DNA of 64,000 nucleotides, taken from contig HG738139.1 of NCBI GenBank assembly GCA_000499405.2, forward strand, positions 504,564 through 568,563. Reading direction: 5' to 3'. The notes beneath the pieces were generated by a model that ran no database searches, had not been told where the DNA came from, and saw nothing but the letters and a program-made list of their open reading frames with translations. The position numbers and the translations under genes are program-made. Of this stretch, positions 1 to 16,156 are shown in pieces. The stretch comes from Onchocerca volvulus (taxonomy: Eukaryota > Nematoda > Chromadorea > Rhabditida > Onchocercidae). Positions within the stretch are counted from its first letter, which is position 1, and the number at the start of each line of letters is the position of its first letter.

Positions 1-259
1 GGTAACAATTGATTCGATTATAAAAATGAATTTGAAAAGCCATCGATTTCCTGCGATTCTTGCAGAATTAGTCAGTAAATTAGATTTAAAATAATACTAT
101 GGGGATGCCAGACGAGAGAGCAGATGATATATGGAATTAATTCGACATCTTTTTTTCGAAAAACATCTGTGTGTCTTTCCTGTTTGTATTCAAGGATTAC
201 TGAAAGATGAGTTTGGTAAATAAATGAATAATTTTGATAGTGGCTTAATTCATTTGCAG

Positions 260-1867
260 GATGAACTAAGAGAACAGGCTGATTATTTGAAAGAAGTTGG
301 TTTGGATGATTCAGCTGTCAAGTATGTCAAGCAGTTAAGGTGAACATAGATAGAATTATGAAAGTTTCCTTATAATAGAAATGAGGTTTCTAACAGAAAC
401 GTGAAGGTTACTTGATAATAGAAATGAAACTATTTTTCGTGAAAAGCATCTTTTATTTAAATGGATTGCATAATTTCTTGAAATTAATTGAATTCCAAAT
501 TCCATTTTACTAGTAATATTAGAGTTTTCTAAAGAATGTTTTGTTGTTGGTATGCAAAACACAGCACTTTCGAATTGCATCATTTTTCATCAAACATTAA
601 TCGATAGTGATTGCAATTTTGTGATTTTTTTCATTTTATTTTTCTGTATAATTACACAAATTATGAGGTAAAAAAAAAAAAAACTGGCATTCGGTCTTCA
701 TGATTTTGCAGATCAATATCAAATATGAACCTAAATCGTGTAACAGACGATTATTCAGGCGGTGGTATTAAAACTGATAATATGTTTGCAAATTTGCTTA
801 ATCGTGGTTCACAGTTGTTTATGGAAGGAGTGAAAAATCTTGTTCCTAAAAAGCATAATCTTCCGCTGACAAAAGCATGTTTATTTGATGTTAATAATTT
901 CTGTCCTATTTACGAATTTGATCTATTTGCGAATTGAATATTCCAAAATAAAACAAAAGTCTTTTGTGGTTTACCAGTACAAACTAGAGATAAATTAAAA
1001 TTTAAAGCATTATTTCTTAATAACTATCTTGCATTGAAAATTGTTCCAATGGTATTTTCAGATGGTTGATGCAATTGTTACGGGTAATTTTCAATCCAAT
1101 TCACGGTGCAGTGACGCTGAATTTCGATATTACGATCCAAAGTTGATGCATTCTATTGGCAAAGAGTATGTTTTCGTAAGCATTACTATGAATTCATATT
1201 TTATTCATATGAATATTTTATAGTTCGTATTTCACTGTATTCTTTTTTCAAGAGTTTTAGGATTAAAGTCTTTAATTGACTGGACGTAAGCCTTAAAAGA
1301 ACTAAATCTTCAGGCCTCAACGTACGCGTAGTAATCCGCCACAGGATATTATAGTTTTTGTTATCGGTGGTGGAAACTATGTTGAATATCAAAATATTGT
1401 GGATTATGGTAAATCAAAAGGTCTTACAAGGATAACATATGGCTGCACAGAATTAGTCAATCCAAAGCAATTTGTCGAACAGGTTTAAATTCAAAAGTAT
1501 TGATATAAGAAGGGAACCGGGGAATTAGATATGTATATTTGTTGTGCATAAAAGTATTGTTTTTTGCACGGGAAAGTTTGAAGTTGAGAAATATTTTTAA
1601 GATTAGTTCATAATACACTAATTTGTTTCTGTCGCGAAACTAGAGCTTCAGTGCAGTATATTTTGCCACATTATTCAAGATATTATCATGAATTCACTGT
1701 CTTTATTTGATTGAAGTAGTAGATCTTACTGAAATAGATTTTGTATTGAAATTCTTGTTACTCATACTCATTTTGTGATTGGTGAATGAAAGTCTGGTAT
1801 AAAAACATCACAAGATTGTAAAATTGTTCATTTTCAGTTGACCCGTCTTGGCCGAGAAATGTCATAA
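260..1867 (+). CDS. SCFD1: SLY1/SCFD1 Sec1-Munc18 family protein, C-terminal part
   Basis: This is the 3' end of a Sec1/Munc18 protein that binds syntaxin-5 type SNAREs and promotes ER-Golgi membrane fusion (family knowledge). Five exons read in phase: 260-339, 712-889, 1062-1165, 1314-1482 and 1838-1867, giving 186 residues and a TAA stop. Landmarks match the SLY1 C-terminus: GSQLFMEGVKNLV in exon 2, FRYYDPKLM in exon 3, and VIGGGNYVEYQNIVDY with YGCTELVN in exon 4. The last exon codes only for LTRLGREMS. The exon 4 frame would stop at 1486-1488, but a GTTTAA donor and the TTTTCAG acceptor at 1831-1837 restore the family's usual ending. Earlier exons should lie left of the window; I could not place one in 1-259. 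All introns are GT-AG. Confidence 0.92.
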
Positions 1868-4469
1868 CAAAAGTGTAGATGTTCACAAGTTGCAGCAATA
1901 ACACTGTGGTATTTTTAATAATTTCTGTAATAAGAAGCAAATTTTTGATTCTGTTGTGAAAAATTATTTCGAACAATTTAAATCTAACAATTTTTATTCT
2001 TCAGTTTTTTAGAGTTCGTCTAAGATAATGTGAAGGTACTAGAACTGCAACTAATTTAAATAGTGCTGGTATTCCACGAAGATTTAATTCTTGTTAATTT
2101 TACCCTAAAATAGTTAAAATTCTGGTATTGTAAATTCTGACATCTTTTACAGATTCATTTTCCGATGTTGTTCCTTTTTTTTTTTTTTTTTTTTTTTTTA
2201 TTAGCTCTGAATTGTAAATTTGGGAATATGATGTGAAAATATAGTAATATAATGAAGTGCAAAAATAAGAGCGAAAGCTTCTTTGACTAAACAATTTGAT
2301 TTGTATGAAAATAACGATAAAACATGTGAATATTTTTATTAATAAAATAATCAAACAAGTGAATTGAAAAATTAGTAAGCACAATAATGCTGATGAGAGT
2401 AACAAGAATTGTGCAAAATATTGGAATATGAAAAAAATTTTATTTGACCCTCTCTGATTAACCCGATCTTAGTTATATAGTTTTGTTCAATTAAGTTTAC
2501 GTATACATATCTGATGTAAATAATTGACAAACAGCGAATACAAAAAAAATCATTATGTTTATAACTATAGCGTATCTTATGCTAATGGAATTTGCCCATG
2601 TTTTTCAAAATTGATTCAAAGTCACTATATTCTTCTTTTAAGACAAGCAATGAAAACAATAGCATCGAAAAAAGGAAGAAATAAGGAAAAAAACAAGGAG
2701 ATATAACAATGTGTTGAGTGTATGAATTGTTGAACTGAGCTCAGGTAACCTGGATCAAAGAAGAGAAGAGGCTGATGAACAGACCTGCTTTACTTGGCCA
2801 TATGGAAAATCATAAATGCCTGAAATAATCATTTAGCATTCTTTCGCTTATCCCTATACAGTTAGAAATTATGGCAGATATAAAATAAAAAGGATAAACT
2901 ATATATGTAAAATTCATTTCCTTGTTAATTTTGTTCATCTATGAAATACATCAACAATGTTTCATTGAAAAATCAATTAAATCACAATAAATCAGTCCAT
3001 TATAATATCCTTAGATCCTTTTCAGTTTCGTGACTTGAAAGTTACTTCTAATTATTTCTCAACTCAAAAGTAATTACTTTGTCGAATTCCAATCTTCAAT
3101 CACTTATCTCCGAACTTGATTTATACATTGCAATATTTCATGCAATCTAGTAGAGCAAGCTATTTTTTTTTTTTTTTACACAACATCTTGTGAACATGCA
3201 CACAGATATGGACAGCAAGCGATTCAAGCATAGTTATAACATGAAGGACAAGAATGTTCACAATATGCATAATAGTTTGTGCAAATATTCATATTGAAAA
3301 CAAAATTCGAAATATGATATAAAACAAAAGATGAAAAAAAAGTGCTAGTATCTGCAAATTTAAAAAATTGAAGCAAAAGCAAACAAGAAAGATAAAGTAT
3401 TAGATCAAACTTCAAGTATTACTACGATTTCATTTTTGTTTATATTTGATACTTAATTTCTATTGAATACTCTTCTCCGTCCTCTTCGGCTCTGTTTGTT
3501 ATTAATAGAGGGAAATTCTCCTATATTTTAAGAGAGAAATGAAATGAGAATTCTATTTAATTAGTAATTTAAAATATCAGTTTAGATTCCACTCATTGCT
3601 ATTTTGGTTTCATTTTTTTCCTTCATTCTTCGTTTGCCTTTTCTCTTTGTTAATAAAAAATTATCTCTTCCATAGTCTCTAATGAGAAAGTTCATTTTTA
3701 GCTTATATTTAATGCATTTTATCTCTTAGAAAAATGTTATAGTTAAATAATCTATAGTTAAATATGTTATTTAACTATAGAAATATAAAAATTCTTGTCT
3801 TTTTCAATCGGAATGGAACATATTTATTTATGATTAACAGTTTTTTCCTATTCAATATTTCCCAAAATATTTTTTACCTTTTCAAACTATACATTTAATT
3901 GATATTTTTCGAAGCTTCTCCGATATCAGATAGAAAGATTTTGAGCCCAAAAAAATTAGGGAAGAACACTAATGTAAGAAAATGCTGACAATGAATTATT
4001 TAATATTATAATATATAAAATTAAAACGATTTAAAAGAAAACTAAACTCTGCAAAGTACACAGATATAATTTCATAAAAAATAAGTTAAATTTATTCACA
4101 ACTAATAGGAATTTTTTTTAATAAGATTGAAAAGGATGAAGGGTTCCTCGATTATTTGATCCTAATCTTTACATGAGAAGTTAAAGCTTAAATTATGTGT
4201 AAATTAATGGATCACAAAACAGAGTTTGAGAGTAAATTATATGGTCAAATGATCAAAGTATAATTCTAATTTAATTATACAGAGCTGAAAAAAGAAATTC
4301 GACTAATAATTTATTTCACTCTTTGCTCATTAAATAATAAGAGAAAAATTTTTTTCAATCAAGTAATGCTGCTTAAATTTAATTTTAAATTGAATGCGCC
4401 TACTCTAAATAATGCATGCATTTAAAATAATTAAGTGAAAGCGCAATCAAAAGTTTTCTGCTCACATAT
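1868..4469. other. Intergenic, A+T-rich, no gene seen
   Basis: This stretch lies between the SLY1 stop and the convergent PDCD6 stop. It holds a long T run near 2176-2199, several shorter A/T runs and a perfect 13-bp inverted repeat at 3752-3780. Short open frames at 2100-2405, 2524-2706 and 3224-3415 have low-complexity translations without recognisable domains, so I do not call them. An AATAAA on the minus strand at 4310-4315 could serve as poly(A) signal for PDCD6. Confidence 0.6.
3752..3780. repeat. Perfect inverted repeat (hairpin), 13-bp arms
   Basis: The arms CTATAGTTAAATA (3752-3764) and its exact complement (3768-3780) are separated by only TGT. A diverged extra half-copy, GTTATAGTTAAATAA, lies just upstream at 3736-3750. 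It sits in an intergenic A+T-rich region. It may be a transposon relic or a chance palindrome; no function can be assigned. Confidence 0.6.
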
Positions 4470-7913
<3,444 letters not shown>

Positions 7914-9873
7914 TCAAAAATATTCCTTTCCTTTCATTAAATGAGATTCTTTAGCTTTAAGCATCGATTCAGCTACTACTTTCTGCCGGCCAATAGCCAT
8001 CTTAACCATGTGCTTCATCGTCATTTCATCACCGCATATGCCTGATTGATTTATACGATGGATTCGGGCATTATTTCCAACTACTATCATTGCTGTATTA
8101 GGAGCTATCCGAAACAACTCAGACACTGGATCACAAAGAATTTTCACCTGTAAAATAGATCTATTAGCAGTATTTATTATTTTTTTATCCTGCATAATTT
8201 GAGATATTAAGGCTTCAATCTCCATTTCTAGGCCTCCAATAAATTTCGTTTAATTCACCACACTTCTCTCTAATGATTACTACCTATTATCGAGTGACAG
8301 TATTTTCGATCATTTGAAATTTCTGAATACTTTATGCCCCAATAATATTCAGTATAACTGTTAATACTTCCAAATAACGATAAAATGATCGAATTCGTTG
8401 AAGAAATTGCCAATTAGAGAACTATGAGATGGACACGTTAGCAAAATTTGAATGTTTATGTAGTAATGTTTGAAAAGATTACAAGATTTTGGAGAAAAAT
8501 TAAGAAAATGACGAAGTCTTTCTATCTGAAAAATGAAAAGAAAAAAGTTCGCACAATGATGGTGATGAATAAAAGTACCCACTTCTTCATTTGGTGGTTT
8601 ATAAACAATAAATGTTGATGAAACTGGAATATCAGCAACTTCGATATGATGAAATGTCTCACTCAGTTTAACTTTATTGATATCGATAGGGATATCTTCT
8701 TCGCAATCAGTAGAAGCATCGGGAAGGCGTAAATCAACCAACGCTCCAGCTATACATGTACACAAGGCATCACATATTGCTCCGTCAACGTTTAAAATCT
8801 AGAAAGTATATCCTATAATTATAATGTAATATAATGTTTGACCTAATTCTGAAAATGTAATAATGTATTTTTTTGTAACAACTTTCATATCATTCTGCAA
8901 ATATTCCATGAATTACATTAAACGTGAGCAGTAGATTATATCGCTTGACCGTTTCATATTTTATGCTTGAGCTTTGTAAGATCCAATTTTGCTAATTCTT
9001 TCAGTGTATTATTCCAATTCAACGCGAGTAGCACAAATCGACTATAACAATATCAAATTGCTATGCTCAATGACTTTTGACTTAATTGATATATATTGCT
9101 CTTCTCACATGAAATCAAAGATATAAATGTCTTGAAATTACCATGATATGCAAATTGAGAAGCCATGTTAGCCGTCCACCGGCTGTTTTTAATGCATCTC
9201 TTGTACAAAAAGCGTTTTGTGCCACAAGTTGATTAACCATAACCATTGCATCTTCGACCAAATTCTATGAAATCTCTAACTATCAGATTGTACAATATAT
9301 TTTCTAATATTGCAAACAAAGGAATATTATAAAATAGTTCGAATTCTAACTTAAATTAATTTTCCCATTTATTTGATCATGAAGACTAAAATAAAACGAG
9401 GCTTACTTTTGGTATATTTGGAGCAGCCTGTATAACGGGCACAATAATAGGAGCATCAGAAACAGGTGCCAATAATGCCTCAATATTGCATGTGACAGTT
9501 GCGCCACCTTGCCGAGCAAAACTGGAACCTGCCGACCTTCCATTAACGCCCATCTAAATATTTGTCTATTGTTTCAGGTAAGAAGAGCCGAATTTCTAAT
9601 CTTCTAGATACCATCTACTATTCTGTGTCAGCTTTCAAGTCTTAAATTTATGAAACTACAGACAAATTTTGTAATGTATCATGACCAATATTTCAGTACT
9701 TCTGTGACATGACATAATCTTCATTTATCAAGAAATGAGGAAAATTAAAAACTAACTCGTAGTAATATTGACCGAAAGCAGTTAATTGACCGACCATCTG
9801 GATAAATTGATTCCGAAAGGAATTGATTGTAATAAGCTGTTGGGTCACACAATTTCAACAGATCTGCAGTCAT
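7914..9873 (-). CDS. EXOSC8: Exosome core ring subunit RRP43/EXOSC8 homologue (RNase PH fold)
   Basis: This is one of the six catalytically inert RNase PH-like subunits that form the ring of the eukaryotic RNA exosome for 3'-5' RNA processing and decay. Five exons read in phase: 9873-9757, 9553-9407, 9264-9142, 8798-8583 and 8147-7914, giving 278 residues (human EXOSC8 has 276). Visible signatures are YYNQFLSESIYPDGR near the N-terminus (compare YYRRFLKENCRPDGR in human), GGATVTCNIEALLAP, TAGGRLTWLLNLHIM, the NVDGAICDAL motif, and a C-terminal ICGDEMTMKHMV helix. RRP42 and RRP45 fit less well, because the C-terminus is short and the N-terminal motif is RRP43-like. The ATG lies 2 nt after a TTTTAG acceptor, suggesting trans-splicing. 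A KCTD-like gene lies about 1.1 kb upstream on the same strand, so an operon is possible. Confidence 0.9.
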
Positions 9874-10970
9874 TACTAAAATATGAGCTTTTCAGAAATA
9901 AACCTTTTAACTAGCAACTCGACAACTGAATCTTACGCATAAGTAATTAAGGATATAATCGCATGAACGAAATGCTATTCAGTATCTCTTTACGACTTCG
10001 TTGAAAGACTTTATTTTCACAATCACCACTTAAAAATACTGAAACAAATCATTAACATATACAAGCATATAAACATCGAAAGATTATATGACCTATGGAT
10101 CATCAGCTATGAAAACAGAATTTTGCAAAGGGTTAACTTCTTTTATAATTCTATAACCTCATTTTTTTTCTTTTTTTTCCAAACAAATTTGCATAGAAAT
10201 TCGTCCTGCACAGAATATTAATTAATAATATGAGTAATTTAACATAGCCTAATATCACTTCGCATTTTTTAATTCGAAATGTAATTTTGTGAGAACTAAC
10301 ACAATCACAGTATGAAACATATTTAACACCTAATAATATAGCAAATCACATATATAATACAATAAATCTAATAATACAATAAATCACATGCTTTTCAAGC
10401 ATTGTTATGTAATGCTGCTATGAGCTAAAGAATACGACTCTAGCTCATAACAGTAGTACAACATTTTTTTCCTACACAATTCGAAACAGAAAAAAAAAAA
10501 AAAATGGAATATAGAAAGATGAGCCATGTATGTTTGGTCAATTATGATGAAACAAGAAATTAACTCAAGTATTCCCTTGGCAGAAAAAGCCAAATATTGA
10601 AATAAATTCCAAAAAAGCAATAGATAGGAATGTATTTTTCATTTCACAAGTAAATCCAAAAAAAACTTTTTTGATCAAAACAGTTCTCGTCTAAAAATCC
10701 ACTTTTTACACAGTCAACAGTTCAGTAATGTTAACAAAAATTTTACTGTTACCGAAAATGCGTACATTAAATTTCATTAAATTTTTTGGAGACTGGAATT
10801 TAAACAGCAACAATACCCAGTAAATTTTCCATAATAGCTTACTTTTTGACGAACAATAATTACCTTAGTTTCGGTAAAGAAAGTTGTAGAAATTTAATTT
10901 GCACCCTCCCAAAATTATGCCGATGTTATTTGATCTCTGACACTTTAAAAGTGTAAATTTTGCATTTAAA
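9874..10970. other. Intergenic gap between EXOSC8 and KCTD-like genes
   Basis: This is about 1.1 kb of A+T-rich sequence between two minus-strand genes. The open frame at 10405-10620 has no recognisable domain. I see no RNA gene. The spacing is longer than typical C. elegans operon gaps, but filarial operon gaps can be larger (general knowledge). Confidence 0.5.
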
Positions 10971-13575
10971 CTAAGTTGTATCATCACTAACGGTTGTTAC
11001 AACAAGACTATTTGATCGTCCGTCAACTAATCTTGAAACACGACGTCGATCATCCTGTCCGCTAGTTCCTGGCATATCGCCAGCAAACAAAGCAGGTGAA
11101 GTACATTGTGGCTGAAACAAATTCAATATTACATTTCATAGAAAATTTTATTGGCAAAAATATATAGTTACACTTAACAAATTCTCACCAGAAATATGCA
11201 GTTATATCTGGTAAAACGAATTCAAATGTTTAAATTTGTTGTTTCAGTTAACGTACCGAAACTGAAGCGCTGTGAGACGAATAAACAAATGGTGGAAGTT
11301 GCAGCTGCGACGAAGAAAGGCCACGTGGTGGTGAACAGCTTCCACCTTCACCACCGCATCGGATACAGATGTGTCGTTCTTCAAATAGCAAAACATTCAT
11401 TGCTTCCTCATAAATTCGAGCTTCTGGAAATTCGACTTTCGTTTGTTTCTTATCAGTCGCATAAACTATCGATGTACAGCAAATCTGTAATTTATTTATT
11501 GGTAATGAATTTCAAAAGCTAATGATCAGATCATTTATTTTGACAAACCGATTAGTCACATGCCACATCGCACAAAATGTTTTAAAATCAGCAAGAAAAA
11601 ATAAGTAGAAAAAATGGAACATCAGTTTAACGGAAACACAAGCAAATTTATACTACATAGTATAATAAATTGGGCAGAAAAGTTACTTCTGAAAATATTA
11701 AAGAATAAAAAATCCGGGCTATTTTAACAAAAACTGATCCTAATATGATTAAAAAAAATTTCTTCAGCTTACTTCTGCTTTTTTTCTGCCTTGCCCAAAG
11801 AATGTCCACTGACATACTTCTGAATTTTCTGCACCTATATCTGTAAAACGAACGATCAATTTTTCATAGAAGAAAAATGTTTTAGAAGCATAGATTTTTT
11901 TCTTTTTGTTATATTAGGATCAGTCTTTCTTTCTACATCGAATTTTTCACATCTTGAGTTTTTCAGAAATAACTTTTCTCATATCACTGCCAATTTACTG
12001 TATTAAGCAATAAAGATCGTCTAAGCATTAAGCAATAATAATCTGAGTATATTCACTAACTAATAATAATAATTTAAATTAATTAACAAATATGTGGAAG
12101 AACAATTACCTTTTACAAAAAGGACACGATCATTAAATCGTGTAACAAGTCGATCAAATAGTTCCAGATTCTTCATAAAATTATCATCCGACTGAGAAGT
12201 ATACGAATATTTGTTGTTATGTCGATTAATTAGAAGCTTTATAACGGGCTAAAAGCAAAAATTTATGCACAGATTACTCCGCATACTTGATTATCAGTGC
12301 TTTTTTAAAAATGCGGCCTAGCGAAGGGATCATCTGATCTCTTTCGTCGGGCTAACTTCAGTAAAAAATATTAAGAGAAATATATATCAGGATTTACCCC
12401 TATGTAGCATGTTTATTGATTGTTACACAATTGTACGTTGGCAGCGCATCAATCTTATAAAAAAAAAAAAAAACTACTCATTAAATCCATTTATTAGGTG
12501 ATTCGAATACCTTCTCTTAACTAATCAAATACATATGCGCAGTTTTCCGGTTTCGTATAAAGTTTTCAAGCATCATATTTCGTTAGATTTGCCATCACTT
12601 AACTGTTGATATCCCACACCATTATGAGTTATTCAGATGAGATGCTAAGCAAATGAAACACTACCAGAGCTGCACTCTTATGGAAGTGATAAAGAAATAT
12701 TGCTCTGATAGCTTTTGAATATTTCATTGATTCATAAGAGTAATGGAATCAGTACCTTTGTAGTGCTAGTCATAATACGGTCACAATCCTTTTTAGTATT
12801 AACGAGTGGAACTTTGCAGATACCGAGAGGTTCGACATCTTCCTTTGTTATTACTTTCAACCAATTTTGGCACAGCTGTACTAAATCCTATAATTAAGTA
12901 GTATGTAAAAAGAAAAGCATGGATTGCAGAAATTCTCTGTGCAATAAATTTTAGTCGATGATACAAGCTTACCTGGATAAGATAATATTTCGCTTCAGCC
13001 AATATCTCAACCGTTTCAACCCGACATTCTGGTAATGGAACATAACCATCTCTCAAAAAATTTAAAATCGTGCCAAAATGCTTTCCACTACGGTCAATTA
13101 GAACCCAACCATCTACATCAGTTAAAACCTGAAATATCATGACATCATTCAGATCATTCGATTAATTCATTCAATATATCATATTTCATTTCCTAACAAA
13201 GTGACAAGATAATGAAAAGTATTTATTTTCAGCAAAATTTTCTTATATAATTGCGGGAATTTAGGGGAAGTGAAGTATTTCATCATAAAATTCCAAATAA
13301 TAAAAATTTCGAGAAAAAAAAAAAAAAGGTTTAGAACAGCTGATATTAGTCATTCCAGTGAAAAATTTAAGTAAAGATTAAGAAAAAAGATAAAAGCAAA
13401 CCTCATTGCGGCCAGAAAACATGGCACGCAGCATGGAATCATGTTTGATTAAAGTGGATATCGTTGTCTGGTATAATGCACCGCCAACATTTAATTTGAT
13501 ATACTGAGATGGTGATCCAGCCAATGCCAATAATCGTCCACCGACCTTATCTAAATCCTCTGTTTCACTGCCCAT
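10971..13575 (-). CDS. KCTD10: BACURD-type BTB/POZ adaptor (KCTD10/KCTD13/TNFAIP1 homologue)
   Basis: Proteins of this family are cullin-3 substrate adaptors, known in animals for targeting RhoA and for binding PCNA. Seven exons join in phase: 13575-13402, 13128-12973, 12887-12756, 12248-12110, 11840-11773, 11484-11257 and 11111-10971, giving 345 residues (human KCTD10 has 313). The T1-type BTB domain is at about residues 24-110, with [45 protein letters not shown] and AEAKYYLIQ. Next come [23 protein letters not shown] and the PCNA-motif block [17 protein letters not shown]. The C-terminal tail after residue about 280 is Ser/Gly/Cys-rich and not conserved with human. An in-frame TGA lies directly before the ATG, and an acceptor (TATTCAG) lies 20 nt upstream, which fixes the start. 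Which vertebrate paralogue is closest cannot be told, so the symbol is provisional. Confidence 0.93.
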
Positions 13576-15399
13576 TCAATCAACTTCGTAATTACCTGAA
13601 TAAGACATATTGAAGATAACGGCTAGAAATGTTCAGAACAATGAACGTTTGTTGCAAATCAAAGAAGTTGTACGGCTTCAAGATTACCTCATTAGTGTTG
13701 TTATGAAACAAAAAATTAGCAAAAAGGAAAAATAAATTATCGAAAACAATTTTTTAATTAACCAACCTGCCAAGTTCGGAAAGGAACATTGAAATTACAT
13801 GCTACTTATTAGTTCACCCTCTCTACTAAAAACCCGACTCACGGGGTTACATATAATTTCGTAAAAGTCAAGTTTTAACATCGATCCTTTATGAAAATTC
13901 TTTGTTTCCACCAATCATAATTTTTACTGTTTGTAGTTAATCCTTTTGTGGCATTAATGTGACGCTAATTATAACATTCACATTTAGGATGAAGAAACAT
14001 AAATTTTTGAAACGAAGATGTTGATTGTTCAATTTCAAGTTCATTCTTTATTCTGTTTATTGAAAATGTTAAATTATATCATTGATTTTGTTGAATGATT
14101 TTCTTCCCTCAGCTCTAATCAATCCGATTAGCTGTGTCGCCGATCTTCTTAATCGTGACAATAATAAGAGTTCTTATTTTATCGTTCTTGTTTTATCGTG
14201 TTGTTATCGAATGTATAGCGGTATCTCAAACTTGGGTAATTAAACCTTTATTACAGAAATCTAGATAACACGATAACATACGAAAATTACAAATCAATTA
14301 TATCAACATAACAATTTAATGACGATTCGTTAATATAAGAAAAGAGGATAAAGATATCATTAAAAAGAAACCAAAAAAAAAACCCAGACGGTGGAACCAA
14401 CCGTCTCCCTGTTAGCTTCCTTTGAAAAATGATGCACAAAGGCATCTTTGTAACATGATAATCATTTCTTTGTTAGCGCTTGAGATAGTGCTTTTATGGT
14501 ATAATTTACAACAGAATGAAACAAAGGTCAACACGTTTAACACAATCATATGGCAAGCTTGAGCAACTCAACAAAGCCATAAAATTAAGCCATTTAAGTT
14601 AAACAAAGAGATAAATTTCTTGCAACCATCAACGGTTACAATTTGCTTCGTTTAAAACAAAGAAATCACTTTTGTATGATCTTTCTCGCTTCTTTCAGCG
14701 ACAAGCTGTTTCTGAACTAGTCAAGTTTGTTGGAGAAAAATTTTGTTGAAGTTTTTCTTTTTTTTTTTTCAGTAAGATGTTGGAAAAGATGATTTTGAAT
14801 TATGATAACAGAAATGAATCCTTAAGTAATAAAATTTTACTGATAGATAGTTCCTAATATAATGCAAACAGTTATTGAAGAATATCCTAAATAACTGATC
14901 ACAGGATTATTCTTACTTTGCTGCTGGTAGAAAAGAATATTTGTCTTAGATTGTCGATTTGTTGTAGAAACCGTTGCTATATCGTCTGCATCGCTTTAGA
15001 AACTGATATAGTAGACCGTTCTTGAGAACTTGTAGCGAAGAGTCTTGTTGGAAAACCCACTGCTCAAAAATCCGATCCGCATGTTATCCTTTTGGGCCCC
15101 TCTTTCTTTCCTGATCTTCAATTTGTCGCTTCATGATTGATCGATCTCGCTTTGTTTACCTGTCAATCGGAGCATTTTGACGTCAAACATGTTTGTCCTT
15201 TTGTTTATTCTTTTGGCGGCAAACGTGTTTAGTTGATCTACTTGAAACTACGCGTTTCTTGAACGTTTACTATTCTCTTATTTTATATTAATTATAATTT
15301 TCGAATTTTTCCGACATAAGGTATTATACACATATACTGTTAAGGATGAGGGAAATATTTTTGTGAAATATTTGTAAAAATGAAGGATCATAATAGAGC
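13576..15399. other. Intergenic region upstream of the KCTD-like gene
   Basis: No coding region is recognised in these 1.8 kb, which probably include the promoter of the KCTD-like gene. A small hairpin lies at 14386-14406: arms AGACGGT and ACCGTCT around a 7-nt loop. A T-rich run is at 14757-14770. Sequence just before 15400 gives no host gene and no clear target-site duplication for the retrotransposon block. Confidence 0.5.
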
Positions 15400-15500
15400 T
15401 GTCAGGATAACCGATCAAAGATTAATCCACATATTGGAGCAATTAAAGTAAACATCCTTTAATTGCTCATGCCTCCACATATTGGAGCAATCAAAGTAAT
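15400..15500 (+). mobile_element. BEL/Pao LTR, 5' fragment
   Basis: These 101 bases start TGTCAGGATAACCGATCAA and match the first part of the LTR family at 20010 (TGTCGGGATAACCGAG), including the repeated CACATATTGGAGCAA box, present twice here. The fragment breaks off at 15500, exactly where a minus-strand LTR begins, so the two are fused head-on. Confidence 0.8.
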
Positions 15501-16156
15501 TGTCGTGAAACTAGGTTATATTTGAATGAAGGTGCTTCACGACACTAAGTAATAGAAATCCTTTATTACTTCAATTATAATACTTGAGGTGTCATCCAAC
15601 GTTGGCTGAGGCGGCACACAATAAATGACAAAATTTATATGGAAACGTATAAAAAATCAATTAGAAAATGGGAATGGGAGATTGTAGATTGTTGAAATGG
15701 AGTTGACGTCGTTGGTTGATCTTGACTGGATTGAAAAACTGATCCTCTTGAATTTTGCCGTTGCTTATATGTAGTTTTTTGTCCACGCCCCGTCTGTCTG
15801 GGTGTCATTAAGTGCCAACGTAGACTCTGCCTGGGTGCCATTAAGTGCTGGGGCAGATGTTGACAATTACTTCATTTTGTTGGTTGGTCATGTGATTTGG
15901 TCTTTGGACTGCATAATTACATTTAGACAACATTAAAATTGGTTTCCCGATTGCTCAACAAATTTAACTACCATAAAAATTACGAAATAATGTAAACAAT
16001 TTTATAATTCAACAAGTTAAATTAAATTTGTGAAATAATGTAAACACTTATACGATAATCACTTTAGTTGCTCCAATATGTGGAGATAGGAGCAATTGAA
16101 AGATGTTTACATTAGTTGCTCCAATATTTATTAATCCTTGATCGGTTATCCCGACA
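15501..16156 (-). mobile_element. BEL/Pao LTR A, near full length, minus orientation
   Basis: In element orientation it runs from TGTCGGGATAACCGATC (complement of 16156) to the terminal TTTCACGACA (complement of 15501), so it keeps the TG...CA ends of LTRs. It has the same internal landmarks as the other copies: the GGCACTTAATGACACCC-like boxes, the GGGGCGTGG box, and the TTACTTAGTGTCGTGAAGC-type 3' end. The open frame at 15635-15841 inside it is not conserved between copies and is probably not a gene. Confidence 0.85.

Noticed and set aside
1..259. Possible further SLY1 exon in the first 259 bases
   Set aside because: Short frames are present, but none matches the expected SLY1 residues and no acceptor-donor pair fits.
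1758..1976. 72-residue minus-strand frame
   Set aside because: It overlaps the last SLY1 exon (1838-1867) on the other strand and has no motif.
11196..11522. 108-residue plus-strand open frame
   Set aside because: It is the antisense shadow of KCTD-like exon 6 (11484-11257), which has strong family similarity on the minus strand.
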